Assembly (NCBI GenBank): GCA_019693395.1
Contig: JAAMXP010003610.1
Span: 1 to 19,358 of the forward strand
Origin: Ettlia oleoabundans
Lineage: Eukaryota > Chlorophyta > Chlorophyceae > Chlamydomonadales
DNA length: 19,358 nt
Reading direction: 5' to 3'
The stretch's first letter is position 1, and the number at the start of each line of letters is the position of its first letter. Both the position numbers and the translations under genes were made by a program. The notes under the pieces were generated by a model. It was given only the letters and a program-made list of their open reading frames with translations. It had not been told where the DNA came from and did not search any database. This document shows, one piece after another, positions 1 to 10,872 of this stretch.

Positions 1-143
1 GTGCAGGCACTACATGTGAGCACAGCGGGAGGGGTAGGGTGGGCTGGCGGGACCTCGGGGGGAAAGGGGGCATTTCACATCATTCGGTTATTTTCTTCAC
101 ACATTCTCCGCCAAACTATGAAAAACACCGCAGAGAAGGATGG

Positions 144-2961
144 TCACCCCAATTGTTGCACAAAGCTCTCCGGCATACGCCCCAGCACCACAGGCGTGTC
201 GTCGTGTGTGGCCACTGTTCGGTCCATGCGGAACTCCAGCACCAGCTGCTGCCGCGGCAGAGGCACGCCTGCAGAGCGACAGTGGGGTTGTTTGTGTGTG
301 TGTGTGTGTGGTGATGGGGCGGGGGGGTGGGGGGCGGCGGCATGATGTAAATACGAGGTAGCGTGATAAAGGATTGAGATGGTGACAAAAAACTGATGAA
401 AACTGTGAAAAAAGAAGAAGCGGAGTAAGGTTGAGGTATGTCCTGGCCAACCGCCAGGTGCTAGCTGTCGCTGCCCCACCAGCGCACACGCGGACAGTGA
501 CAGTGGGGGCAGCAGGACGGCAGTTTGAACAACGCCAGGGCTCGGGCTGCTGCTGCTGCTGCTGGGGCAGCTGCACAACAAAAGATGTGGTGCGTACCTG
601 TCGTCTCATGTACCTGTTGGCAGTTGTGTTTGGAATCAGCGATCAAAGCAGCCAACCTGCCATGGCCAACTACCACTGCCTCTGCATCAATGCAATCAAG
701 AACAAGAAGCGAGGGCCAACTCCACCCACCACCCACCCCACCCCACGTGACCCCACTCCACTCCACTCCACCCACACCACACCCCACCTTACTCCACGAC
801 CCCACAACCCACCCTTCGCGACCCCACCCACCTGCCGCATCTGTGTCAATGAAGTACCGGCTGCTGGCGGCATCCTTCCACAGCAGGGCCAGCGGGGTCT
901 GACCCGGACAGTACTGCGCCTCCTTGTGAAGCAGCAGCAGGCCGTCCCGGCAAAAACTGCACGCGGAATAAGCCACACAGTTAGGGGATCTAAGAGAAGC
1001 GACAACAGGCCGTGCCAGCAAAAACTGCAGGGCAGAACAGGCCACACAATCACGGGAGTAGAATGAAGCAGCAGCAGGCCGTCTTGGCAAAAAACTGCAG
1101 GCAGAATAAGCTACACAACCAGGACATCACTCCAAGCGACAGAAGGCCGTTCCGGCAGAAGCAGCAAGTGGTAGAGACGGGGGGGTACTACTGTGGCAAG
1201 GTTGCAGCCAGGGATGCTGAGTTTACTAAAGCAAGAAAGGAAGAGAATTAGACACGATTTAAGAAAGACTGTGAAAAGCTAGGGTGGGATGCAAACAGAT
1301 GTGCTGCTGGAAGTGTGTTCTCTTTGCATGAGAGCTTACCTGACCGGGTGGCTGTGGGCCATCTGCAGCCCTTCCAGGGTGCACCGGTAGGCCGGCAGCG
1401 GCAGGAAGCGCCGCGTTTGTAACAGCTGCTGCTGCCGCTGCCCGGCCTGCTGCTGCGCCTGCTGCTGGGCAGCGCCGTTGGCACCCCCGCTGCTACTTCT
1501 GCTGCTGCTGCTTGTGCCGCTGATACTGGTGGGGTGTGGTTCGGTGGCGCCGCTCTCTGCCAGCTTGCTCTGCACCCAGAACAGGCGGAACTCCGCGGTA
1601 CAGCTGTACAGGCTGTACCCCTTCCAGCACATAAGGTCTGCAACCAGACATGTAGACAGGCAGAGCAGTGGAGCGGCGGAGAAGCAGCGGTGTTGGATAC
1701 TACGGGCAGCGATTGCAGGACAGGGGCAGCAAGGGTACAATGGTGCGTAGAGTGAAGAGGAAGGGAAAAGATTAGGACCAGAAGTTTGCAAGCACCACTG
1801 CTCACAGGCACTTGGTTGGATGGCGTGCTGCCTGCCTGGTGCCATTGTGCGAAGCACTTGAGCGGCAGCATGCAAAGCAGGCACCATGAAAGGGCTGCCC
1901 CCCCACACACCCACACACACCACCACCACCAATGGTGGGGTGGGGCGCACGCACCTACCTAGAATGTAGTACGTTTGGTCTGCTTCGTGGTACACGCAGT
2001 CCAGGATGCAGAAGTTGTCGTCGCTGCTGCGCTGCCGGGGCCCTCCCCCAGGCAGCAGCGAGGCAAAGCGTTCTAGGATTGAGCCGTTGCGCAGGCGGGC
2101 GGTGGTGGCGCCGCGCGCTGCGATCACCAGGCAGCGTTGGCCCTCGGGCCGTGGTAGGGCATACCTGCAGCAACGGAACCCACATGCGGGAGTGTGTATG
2201 GCAACTGAATGTAGCGGACCTTGCTTGCTTGGCACCTGGCCCACAAGCCACCAAGAGAAATATATCGACACAATGATGGGGTCCATGTTAGGATGCATAT
2301 GGGACGCAAATTGTGCGACACAATTCCCACGTGGCAGTTACGGCATGAATGCAACAGGCCGGGACAGCAGCGCGGGACGGGTGCGGTACAAGCAACTCTG
2401 TGAGCTCACCAATCCGTGCCGAGGTCAGGCGGTACATCCACCAGCCACTCTGGCTGCATGAGCTGCGACGCATAGTGCTGCCTTAGTCGGCTGCCATCGC
2501 CTGGCGACCTGCTGCTGCCGCCGCCGCTGGTGCTGCCTCGCCGCCGGCTGCTGCTGCTGCTGCGCATTTCAACCTCTGGCGAGGCCTCTGCGCTGATGCT
2601 GCTGTCTTGTAGTACCTCTTCATTCTGCGGCAGCAATGAACGAAGATTCATGATTGAGGAAGGCTGGTGAGCAGGTGGGACATCTGCTTTAAGCGCAGCG
2701 GCAGAGCGGGTGCGGGCCTTGGCCAACGGAGCGGAGCCTAGGCAGCAAGGCATAGTGATCAGCTGGTGTTTTGGCGGCCCTCCTCAGGACCTGCTGCGCC
2801 GCATCCTGAATGTCCTCTGAGTCTGCAGCGCCAAGGGCAAGCTTCCGGGCCCGATCGGTGGCCTGCTTGCGAGCGGTCTTCTGCTTTTCAAGCGCTGCTG
2901 CTCTCCGACGCTCCTGGTATGAGAGTTTGAGCAGCTTGACTGAGCTTCTGTCCATTTGCAT
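144..2961 (-). CDS. SNUPN: Snurportin-1 (m3G-cap snRNP import adaptor), six exons
   Basis: Exons read on the minus strand: 2961-2791, 2663-2410, 2164-1959, 1637-1340, 956-832, 268-144, giving 392 residues and TGA at 146-144. Snurportin binds the trimethylguanosine cap of spliceosomal U snRNPs and carries them into the nucleus with importin beta. Residues 14-45 (SYQERRRAAALEKQKTARKQ and following) match the importin-beta-binding segment. The cap-binding domain follows: LMQPEWLVDVPPDLGTDW (125-142), CILDCVYHEADQTYYILD, LMCWKGYSLYSCTAEFRLFW, then DGLLLLHKEAQYCPG and TPLALLWKD. Trp130 and Trp336 correspond to tryptophans that contact the cap in the human protein. An in-frame TAG precedes the first ATG. 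All junction phases agree. The first intron is least certain: its donor GTCCTG is weak, and it was chosen because the 127-base length restores frame. Exon 4 has a Gln/Ser-rich insert. The C-terminus is shorter than I recall for plant homologues. Confidence 0.88.
269..831 (-). other. Snurportin intron 5 with simple-sequence tracts
   Basis: The longest intron of the snurportin gene (563 bases). It holds a CCACC/CCCCA-rich tract at about 718-835 on the plus strand, a CTG run near 547-563, a (GT)n run at about 292-311 and G-runs at 313-342. Open frames here look like low-complexity artefacts, and no extra exon was identified. The exons on either side join in phase and in the right family order without one. 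Confidence 0.6.
928..1171. repeat. 68-bp tandem repeat, about 3.5 copies, at a snurportin splice acceptor
   Basis: Copies begin near 928, 996, 1065 and 1134, each opening with a form of GAAGCAGCAGCAGGCCGT. The first three contain AAAAACTGCA. Period is 67-69 bp. The leftmost copy overlaps the start of the fifth snurportin exon (acceptor at 957-958, exon from 956). The others lie in the intron just upstream on the minus strand and carry near-copies of the same acceptor and exon start. Confidence 0.85.
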
Positions 2962-3766
2962 GCAGAAAGCAGGCTATCGAAGTTGCAAACCAAGACTAGC
3001 GCGCCCGGCTGCTCTTTGCTCTTGTTGTAAGCACAGAAATCCTCAGTCGGGACTCAATGGGCAGATCGTTCCGATCAGACAGCTCCGCAGGTTTCGCGCC
3101 CGCCACCTCAGGCTGTCGCGCGCAAGTTCGTTTCGTGCGCCACGATGCAGCCTCTGAACCGTCCATCGGCCTGTCAAGTTGAATTTCGGACGTCATTAAT
3201 GCTTCAACTAGAGCCACTTGCCCGCGACAACATTGAAGCTCTCGCCACATGTGACGCATGCCATCCCGCTGTGGACCGGCCATCCGGGGTGCAGCTCTGC
3301 TAGTCTTGCTGGGCAAGTGCCACCTGCGAAAGCGGGAGCACAACCCATCAGGAGAGCGCATGTCTGCTGGTCCAGGTGGGCTGCCTTCCCCAATGGCGCT
3401 CCACCGCCTTGCGTCAACAGCCCCACCAACATATGTTTTGGCTTTTTGGCTTGTGTAGGGCACCCTGGGCTGCCAAGGCCATCCAATCCACTGCGTCACT
3501 GAGCACCCTGCAATCCACGACACCAGACCTGCATTCAAAGGCCAGCTACTGTGTCCGCTGTAACACAATGTCATGTCACATTGTTCCAACGGGTGGTGCT
3601 GTTCACAAGGCAGCATTCCCAGTAAAAAGAAGGAAGAACAGCAACACTAGCAATCCATTAGTGAGTTCAGAACATTGTCGCAGAGTACATCAGTTTTATT
3701 TCTTTTTGACAGAGATGGTAAGAGAAGAGATCGACCGTATGCAAGCCTGCCTGCAAGGTGCAGAGC
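2962..3766. other. Intergenic region, no gene recognised
   Basis: This 805-base gap lies between the snurportin start and the ankyrin-RING stop, both on the minus strand. It should hold the ankyrin-RING 3' UTR and the snurportin promoter and 5' UTR. A 206-codon minus-strand open frame (3616-2996) spans much of it, but its translation resembles no family I know and has no splice-linked partner. I see no tRNA, repeat or clear TATA box. No TGTAA was found on the minus strand below 3767, so the poly(A) site of the ankyrin-RING gene is unplaced. Confidence 0.5.
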
Positions 3767-4657
3767 TCAATACGCAGCCGAAGCAAGGTCAAGGATGGAA
3801 ATTGTGAGGGTCTTATAGATGCGCTTGCAGCACACAGGGCACTGCTTGGTCGCCTCTTTTTTCGCGGCACACCCAGCGCACAGTGCCAGGTGCCCACAGG
3901 GCGACAGTGGCACCGTGCGCGGCGCCTCCAGGCACACCACACACTCGATGCCGTCACCACCAGCTGAGACGTTCTCTGCCGGCCGCCTGGCCTTGATCAG
4001 CTGGCGCACAGCCGAGGCTGCCAGCTTCACCACTTGATGTGCACCGCTAGCGGCTACCGCGGTGCCTCCTGCTGCCTCCTCACCCACTGCCGGGTCGCCA
4101 GCAGGTGCCAGCAGCTGCAGCAACTGGCCGCAAGCTGCTGCATCCGGCCGCTCCAACATCAGCAGCCAGGGCGGACTGCCGTCCTTGTCACATGCGCTGG
4201 GGTCGGCTCCCGCCGCCAGCAGCGCTCGAGCCGCAGCTGCTGCCGTCTCGGGCACCTTGTTTTGCGTGGCCCAGTGCAGAGGCTGCATGTGCTGGTCACT
4301 GGTCTGCATGCATGCACATCAGCTGCTTCCAGTGCCTCGATTGCTGCAGTGACTGAGGACGCTCTGCCAGAAGCTGCTGCCCAGTGCAAGGGCTCAGTGC
4401 CCTTGCCGGAGCGCGCCCTCACATCGCCGCCAGCTGCAACCAGCGCTTCAACCGCGGCGGATGCTGTCGCTGCATCTCTGTTGAAGGCCACCCAATGCAG
4501 CGGGTGAGTATTCCTGTTGGTACGTGCCGTCACTTCTTCTCCCGCTGCAACCAGAGCATGTATGGCAGCAGTTCGCCACACAGAGTGAGCGAAAGGGACT
4601 TCAGCAGTGGAGCGCGGTGCAGCTCCGGGGCAGCTCGCTCCAATGCTGTCTCAAACA
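3767..4657 (-). CDS. Ankyrin-repeat protein with C-terminal RING finger; apparent frameshift
   Basis: Likely an E3 ubiquitin ligase: ankyrin repeats bind the target and the RING recruits an E2. The first segment (open from 4657 or the 4581 region down to 4304) carries ankyrin units with HPLHWVAFNRDAATA and EPLHWAAASGRASSVTAA. The second (4303-3767, TGA at 3769-3767) carries QPLHWATQNKVPETAAAAAR and LLAAGADPSACDKDG. It ends in a C3HC4 RING: CVVC, CGH, CAGC, CPVC. The two segments are in different frames, offset by two bases at a GCAT repeat (near 4304-4316), in the middle of an ankyrin repeat. A 50-base GT-AG intron could also bridge them but would remove most of a repeat helix and is far shorter than neighbouring introns. 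The true N-terminus is unresolved. A 62-codon frame from an ATG at 4718 may hold the start but needs another splice or frame change. Family assignment is firm; intactness is not. Confidence 0.7.
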
Positions 4658-4718
4658 CAACAAATGTGTCCAATGCTTCACGGACAACAGAGAGGAACTG
4701 TGCCTGTATCCGCTGCAT

Positions 4719-4977
4719 GTGCTGGGCATGCTGTGGCAGGGCGGCGCTGGGTGCTGCACGGCAGGTCTCAGCAGCTTGCTAACGATAATCAAGCACAGCT
4801 AACTATCGCCCCCCTAGTTTGGAGTGTGGTACGCACAGAGCCAGCTCAAGCATGTTAATGGTTGCCAGCCGATTGCCCTGCTGGTCAGCATGACCCTAGT
4901 TTGACCAGAGGGGCTGTGCACTGCCAAGTTTTAATAACGCATTGCATGCGTGTTCTGACTTTTGCAAAACAATCTCG
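4719..4977. other. Short gap between the RCC1-gene 3' end and the ankyrin-RING gene
   Basis: It should contain the promoter and any missing first exon of the ankyrin-RING gene. Only short, unremarkable open frames are present, and no clear TATA box was found. Confidence 0.4.
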
Positions 4978-4982
4978 TTACA
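4978..4982 (-). terminator. TGTAA poly(A) signal of the RCC1-repeat gene
   Basis: TGTAA on the minus strand, about 295 bases past the RCC1-repeat stop codon (5280-5278). TGTAA is the standard chlorophyte polyadenylation signal. The gap 4983-5277 is then that gene's 3' UTR. I see no other gene in it. Confidence 0.5.
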
Positions 4983-5277
4983 ACAGATACAATCAATAAG
5001 TAATGTACAAAACTCATGGCGGCCGAATAAGAACCTCAGCCGTGCAGCAGGCACGAGCACGTGCGACTGTAAAGTACAGAGCGCCGCCTTTGGCGCATTC
5101 AATGATTCGCTTGATGGCTGGCCACCTCATAAGCTGTCGGTGGTAAAAGGGACTGAGCCTAACTGGCTGCAAGCTTTGCGGTCCCCCATCTTGCCAACAC
5201 GAGCCGCAAGACGGTAATAATGCCGCAGACGCGTCTCAAGAAAGCCAGCCAGCCAGGTAGGTCACACAGACATCTTT

Positions 5278-8040
5278 CTAGGCGACAACCGCCAGTGCAT
5301 GGTGTGTTCCCAGCGACACCTGCTGCACCTTATGCAGGCCAGGCACCCGCCTCGGCTCCGGCCCGCCCAGCCCCTCCCACCCGCTCCACTGCAGGGCTGC
5401 AGGGTCGGCGGTACTGCTGTAGGCCCAGTGACCAAGGCCTTCCTCCTCTGCAGTGTGAGGCAACGAGCATCGAGCAGGTAATGCGGGGATTAGTCATTAC
5501 CAGATGGATGGGGGAGAGCCAAGAAAGGAACGCAGGGAGGGAGGCTGCTTGAAGACAGACCACGGGCACCTGCCTCCTGTGCTGCATTAGTAATACACAC
5601 CTGCCCCACCCACTCTTGCAACAACCTGCCAGCTACACACAGCTGGCTGCAACACGCTGCTTGAACCAGGCTTGTACTTGTCAACAAAGGCCAGGTGCAA
5701 CCACCCAGCACCCACTTGGGCGTCCTGCTTGACCCACTGCGCGGCAAGCTGCCCATTGCCCACCTGACTGCTTCAGAAGCGCGCTAGAGGCACCCTCTGA
5801 TAGGATCGTGCCCCACAGGTAGAGGTCCCCAGCGCCTGTGATGGCGGCAGTGGAAAAGGCGCCTGCTGCCAAGCTGGAAATGCCGGCATCGGGCTGGTGC
5901 ATCACGCGGTGCGGCTGCAACCAATCGAGTTCTGGTGAGGTGGATGAACCGCTGCCGCTGCTCCCGCTGGTGCTGCTGCTACCATCGCTGGGTGAGGCAG
6001 CAGGAGACCCCTGCCGCCCAATTGTCCACACGCTGCTGCCATCAGTCATTGCAATGTGTGTGAAGCCCGCTGCAACTGAGGTCATCGGGGGGAGATCGGT
6101 GACTTCTGCCACTAGCATGCCAGGCTGGCGCAGCAGACGCAGGTTGGGAATTTGCTCTATATCCAGCTTGGGCGGCGCCTGTGCTGCTGACCTGGTGGCA
6201 GTTAGAACTGCGGGAGCTGGGGACACTGGCGCCGCTTGCGCCGACGGTCGCCGCAACGGCCTCCGCCGGCGGCCGCGTTGCCGCTGCGGCATAGCGGGAG
6301 CGCCCGTTGCTGCTGGTGCTGCTCCTGCTGTCACTGCTGCTTGCGATGGAATCTTCAGCGCTTCGCTGCCACGAGGCTGGCCCCACAAAACCACCCGCCC
6401 CGACTTTGTAAGAGCCACACAGAATGCACCGCCAGCTGCCACTTGCACCGCACCGCCGTTGTCCTTCAGCACCTGCAAGGAGAGGAGGGGGCGTTAATCG
6501 GTTATCCATGCCGGGAGTATTAGCTCAACAAGATGAGGAACATGAAACAACAAGATGTTCATTTGCCTGAAACGCGGGGCTGATACTGGTAGTGCAGCAA
6601 GCAGCAAGCAACACACGCTCACCACGGCCTGCTCCAGTGCACCTATTTCAACTGACATCCACTCTTCACGCTTACTTGAAAGGGAAAAGACTGATACATC
6701 TGCCCACCTGCGCTAGAATGCCCTCCACCCGGCGAGGAGTGGGCGACCAGCTTGAGCCGCTGCTGCCACCCAGCTCCCCATTGAAACCGCCACCAAACGT
6801 CCACACCTCCCCCGCTACCGTCACAGAGGCACTCATGAAGCGGCCGGCTGAGAGCTGCAGGCGGGAGAGATGGCAGGGAGGAAGAAAGCAATAAGGACAC
6901 AACAACAATGGGTTGAGGAGGGTTGCAATACTATCTTCAGCTGCTGCCTGCCGATCGCACGACCCTTGGAGACATCCGGCCCACAGCGGACGCCACATAT
7001 TCTTAAGGGTTTTGTATACACACATGACTATCGAAAAAGGTTGCAGAAAATACAGCTCAAACACATCTAGAAATAAAGCCGTGCAGGCGGCGGCGCAGCA
7101 AGCAGTACATGTACCTGCACAATGCGCTCTGAATCCAGGCCTGCCAGCTCGGGCAGCATGGGGGAGAAAATGCCCTGCCTGGCACGCCCCAGTCGCACAG
7201 GGGAGGCAATCTGGCCCGGCATGAGGCCCGGGATAGCTATGTCTGCAGGTTGTGAAGGGGGATGATGGGACAGGGGCAGGGGAGATAAGGTCAGGGTGAA
7301 GCAGAATCAAGCAGCAAGCACAAGCACGATGGAGGTACATGGAGCTGCATGCCAAAAGAGCACAGCAGCTAACAAGCCAGCCATGGAGGATGGCAGCCTG
7401 TAACTCATGCGGCAGTCGTGCAGTAAGGCAAAGGACAGTCGGGCGCGTAGACGGGCATGCAAGCATTGTGGATCCAGCAGGCGACCACTTCGGACCGGCC
7501 GGCTAACACAAACAGTAGCACGCAAAAGCGGGCAGGCAGGCAGGCCATGCTAGTGGTCTACCGGCGCTGTGGGCCACTGGGATACAGTCACCAGGGCTGC
7601 TACCCCACCTGCTCCCTTGGCTGCCTCAAACCGCTGCCAAGCGCTCCGCTGCTGCACCAGGCGGCGCATGCTGGCGTCATACCTGCGGCGCATAGGAGGG
7701 GAAGCAGCGGCAGGCAGTGGTGAGCGGCCAAAGCAGGGGTATTGGACCACAGGTGTTCTAGCAGTTCGCCTTCGTACACGCACTATCACACAGCGGCAGA
7801 TGCAGCAGGCAATGCAGTGGGGGGAAGCTGCTTGTTGCTGAACAGCATGGCAGTGCTGAACAGCATTGCAGCGCTGCTCAACAGCTGTTGTATCACCATG
7901 GCAGTGGACCCACATTGAAACGGCGGTTTCCAGCTCAGACGAACGCTCTCCATGCTCCACAAACGGCAGGAGGTGCGTGTTCTGCCATGCGTTCTGGGCA
8001 AACCACTCCACACTGCGCTGGAACTGCTGCTGCTCGTAAG

Positions 8041-8071
<31 letters not shown>

Positions 8072-9003
8072 AGCTGCGGCGGCGGCGCCGCCACCACTGG
8101 TGCTGGCGGCCGCCGCTGCGAGGCCGCCAGCCACTGACGGCCTCCAGCCTGGAAGCGCCCCCGCCGCTTCGTACTGCTGCCGTTGCTGCCGCGCAAGCTC
8201 CTCAAGAGGTGTGCCCAGCCCGCACTGCCCCTCCTTGTTCTCTCCAGTAGCCCAGGCTTGGCCGCTGGAGTCCAGAAATAGGGTGTGCTGCCGACCCAGC
8301 GCAGCACCCACCACATGCACCCTCCCCGCCAGGGACTCCACGCACTGCGGCACGTGGCAGCTGTCTGCAGGCAGGCAAGTGTGGGTGGCTGTTGCAAAAT
8401 AGTTGATAGTGATGCATGACTGATAGCAGGGAGAGGCAATAGGGCAGGCCAGAAGCCAACCAGCCAGCCAGCCAGCCAGTCAGCCAGAGAGTGGGCAGGG
8501 CAGCAGCACCACAGAGCGCTGCCACACATCTCCCAACCCTGGAAAGAGCGTCCCATGCCCACATACCAGTGCTGCCGTGGCCCAGCTTGCCATCGCGGCC
8601 GTCACCCCAGGTCAGAACCTCGCCATTGCTCAGCACGCCAGCCGAGTGTGTTTTGCCCGCCGTCAGCACCGCGACCGGCAGACCTGTAAATGCCTCAACC
8701 TCACGCGGCTGTAGCAGCACCGGAAGGTACGTGGCCACCCCGCACTGGCCCTCAGTATTGCTGCCCCTGCACAGCGGGAGCAGCATTCGGAGCAAGCGTG
8801 AAAGTGTCAGGGTTGAGTGACCATGGCTTATGGTGGCGGAGGCAGCGCGTGTGTTGACGGCAGGGCAGGCGAGTGAATTGCCCCACGCAGGCCGCTGCGG
8901 CTCCACGCCAGCCACGTAACTCTTACAGCAGGTCTCACCAGGCCACCACGCTGTAGCTGCGGCCCAAGCCTGGACCCGACAGGGCTCGCTTGAGCCACCG
9001 CAT
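5278..9003 (-). CDS. RCC1-repeat protein with mitochondrial-type presequence, eight exons
   Basis: Exons: 9003-8939, 8766-8567, 8364-7914, 7682-7609, 7242-7115, 6854-6708, 6472-5764, 5447-5278. The total is 1944 bases (647 residues) with TAG at 5280-5278, and every junction phase agrees. RCC1 blades are clear: VVAWGSNTEGQCG (about 19-31), AGKTHSAGVLSNGEVLTWGD, ALGRQHTLFLDSSGQAWATG, SAGRFMSASVTVAGEVWTFG, AAGGAFCVALTKSGRVVLWG, AAGFTHIAMTDGSSVWTIG and a final VSLGTHHALAVVA. The N-terminus MRWLKRALSGPGLGRSYS is basic with no acidic residue, like a mitochondrial presequence. Mitochondrial RCC1-like proteins (RCC1L in animals, RUG3 in plants, FMP25 in yeast) act in organelle RNA processing or respiratory assembly, so a role of that kind is inferred. 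Two inserts interrupt the propeller: a poly-Gln run at 187-196 and an Ala/Pro/Arg-rich stretch with RQRGRRRRPLRR in exon 7. A nuclear RCC1/UVR8-type role is less likely. Confidence 0.88.
8042..8071. repeat. (CTG)10 encoding a poly-Gln run in the RCC1-repeat protein
   Basis: Ten perfect CTG units on the plus strand, read as ten CAG (Gln) codons at residues 187-196. They sit between an Ala-rich stretch and another Gln-rich segment. Length probably varies between strains. Confidence 0.9.
8458..8488. repeat. Imperfect (CCAG)n tract in RCC1-gene intron 2
   Basis: Repeated CCAG units with one CAGT variant, inside the 202-base second intron (8566-8365). Related CCTG/CTTG tetranucleotide tracts recur at 16371 and near 18145, so this is a repeat style of this genome. 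Confidence 0.7.
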
Positions 9004-10872
9004 GGTCGCGACCCCAGCGGCTTAGCCTTGATATTCTAATATATTCAGACAGAGCAGGTTTAGCGGCCCTGGGAAAACACCGCGCAAGCCGGCAGCAGTG
9101 CCCCCGAGAGGTGTGCTTTTTCACCAATAGCCGAGGCCCCCGATCAATGTTGTTGTGCCGCTTGCAACTCACAAAGACCACCCGGCGAGGGTGCCAGCGA
9201 TTCCGCTTTCTTCATGCCAGCATGGCAAGCGTGCCGCTGCCGCCATGGCTGCCACCAACTGGGCGGTTGAGCCCCTGGACTGAGGCGTTATCAATGCAAC
9301 TCGCTAAGCAGCGCCTACCTCGTTCACGCCCCAAACAGGTGCGCTTGCTGGCTGTTATAAAGGATAAACCCTGCAAACGGCATGCGGACCTGTCTGATCG
9401 GGAATGACGCCATCCACATCCACATCCACTGTGCAACGTCTTGGCAGTTGTAGATGAAGCTAAAAAGGACAAATGCTGCAGCAGCAGACCTTGTAGATAG
9501 GATAGTAACGCGTGCCTCAATTCAATCTGCCATTCTTGAATCAATCCAACGCATGTCCCAATGGGAATAGGAACCCAACACCCTTTCACGCTGCATACCC
9601 CCACCTCGAATGCATCCCCAAACCGGGAGCTGGTGAGCGGAGCTGCTGCACCTTGCTGGCTTATCCATCGCATTCCGCTGCAGACCAAGGATATGCTAGC
9701 TAGCCCTGCAGCTGCTAGATCCAGCCTTGCACGCGCAGGCTGTATACTCCTACCCAATGTAGCCGGCTGCAGGCCCGCTGCAAGCTGCTTTGCCCACTGC
9801 CGTTTGGTGTGCCGCCGGCATGACCTTCAACCGACTAGCCAGGTGGACGCTGGGTATACAGGGCCTGATGCAGGCTGCTGGCTTGGTACAACAGCAGGAA
9901 GCGCCCCAGAACCAGGCGCAGGGCAGACCAGTCACACCTGCCTATGCGTGCTTGACGCTCCGCTGTTGGGAGGTCCAGGTGAATGGTAACTCCAAGGTTG
10001 CACCTCCTGCAAATTCTTGAATCTCTAGGGTGATCAGGGCGATGCATATTTCCGTGTTGTTTTTCTCGCGAAACCCCCGCATGACAGTGTGCCCAGGAAG
10101 TGATTGGGGGACTCTTGAGGTCGCAGCCCCAGTCCCTCTGCCTGCCAGGCCCTGGCGCCTCATCAGCACTGCACCTGCCTTACTTTCCTCATGCCAGTTT
10201 GCAGTACACTGCAGCTGAATCCTCGGCGTATGTTGCTGTTCCAACGTTCTGATACCGCCTCTAGGTCTCTTACAGTGTCTAGCACACCAAGACGCCCTCC
10301 TAAAGCAGTCCAAGGTTCTGCCGCTGGCCACATAGCTACCTTGCCTTGGCGTGCAGCCCCAATTGCCCTGCCTGCCTGGACAGTGCAAGACGAAATTCAA
10401 GGAATAAGACATTGCTCTTGACCTTTGGCATGCAGGGCACCTGCCGCGCTGGTGGCGGCACTAGCCGGCTGCCTCCTGCTTTGCACGATGTGCAGGGCAG
10501 GTCGTTGTTCCAGGTGACACTCAGTAGTTTTGTTGGTGTAAAACAAACTTCACGGCTACTTCACGCCTGCACAGGGACCTCCACCTGGAGAACAGCCTTC
10601 AACAGCCTCTTCTCTGGGCAAAGGGTTGCCATATGCCTGGCGGAGCCCCTGCTAGCGCTGCTGCACCAGGAGGTGCCAGTGGCTTTACCACTACCGCAAG
10701 CGCTGAGCCCACCATCACTCCAGGCACTGTCCCTGCCACTGTTCCTGGCGGTGGCCCTACCCTAGTCACCTCCTTTCCTCAGGCGACATGGCAGCTGCCT
10801 GTGAGGTCTTCTCTCCCGCCACCATGTCCAACTTTCTGACGCGATTGTCAATGCAGGGGCAGCGGTAACAGC
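9004..10872. other. 1.9-kb stretch without a recognisable gene
   Basis: It lies between the RCC1-gene start and the truncated SelU-family fragment. An AT-rich patch at 9029-9047 lies about 30-45 bases upstream of the RCC1 start codon and may belong to its promoter. A 181-codon minus-strand frame (9757-9212) and several plus-strand frames of up to 142 codons are open, but none resembles a known domain. A plus-strand stretch at 10633-10839 reads as Ala/Gly/Pro/Thr-rich protein-like sequence. The missing downstream exons of the SelU fragment were looked for here and not found. Confidence 0.5.

Noticed and set aside
715..835. CCACC-rich tract as a proline/histidine-rich coding exon
   Set aside because: It is simple sequence in an intron on the opposite strand; the flanking snurportin exons join in phase without it.
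2996..3616. 206-codon open frame on the minus strand
   Set aside because: No family resemblance and no spliced partner. Long chance frames are common in this GC-rich sequence.
8458..8488. Short repeats as a CRISPR array
   Set aside because: Contiguous microsatellites with no unique spacers, in an intron-rich nuclear genome.
9212..9757. 181-codon open frame on the minus strand
   Set aside because: Low-complexity, Cys/Ser/Arg-rich translation without a domain; no supporting splice or poly(A) signals.
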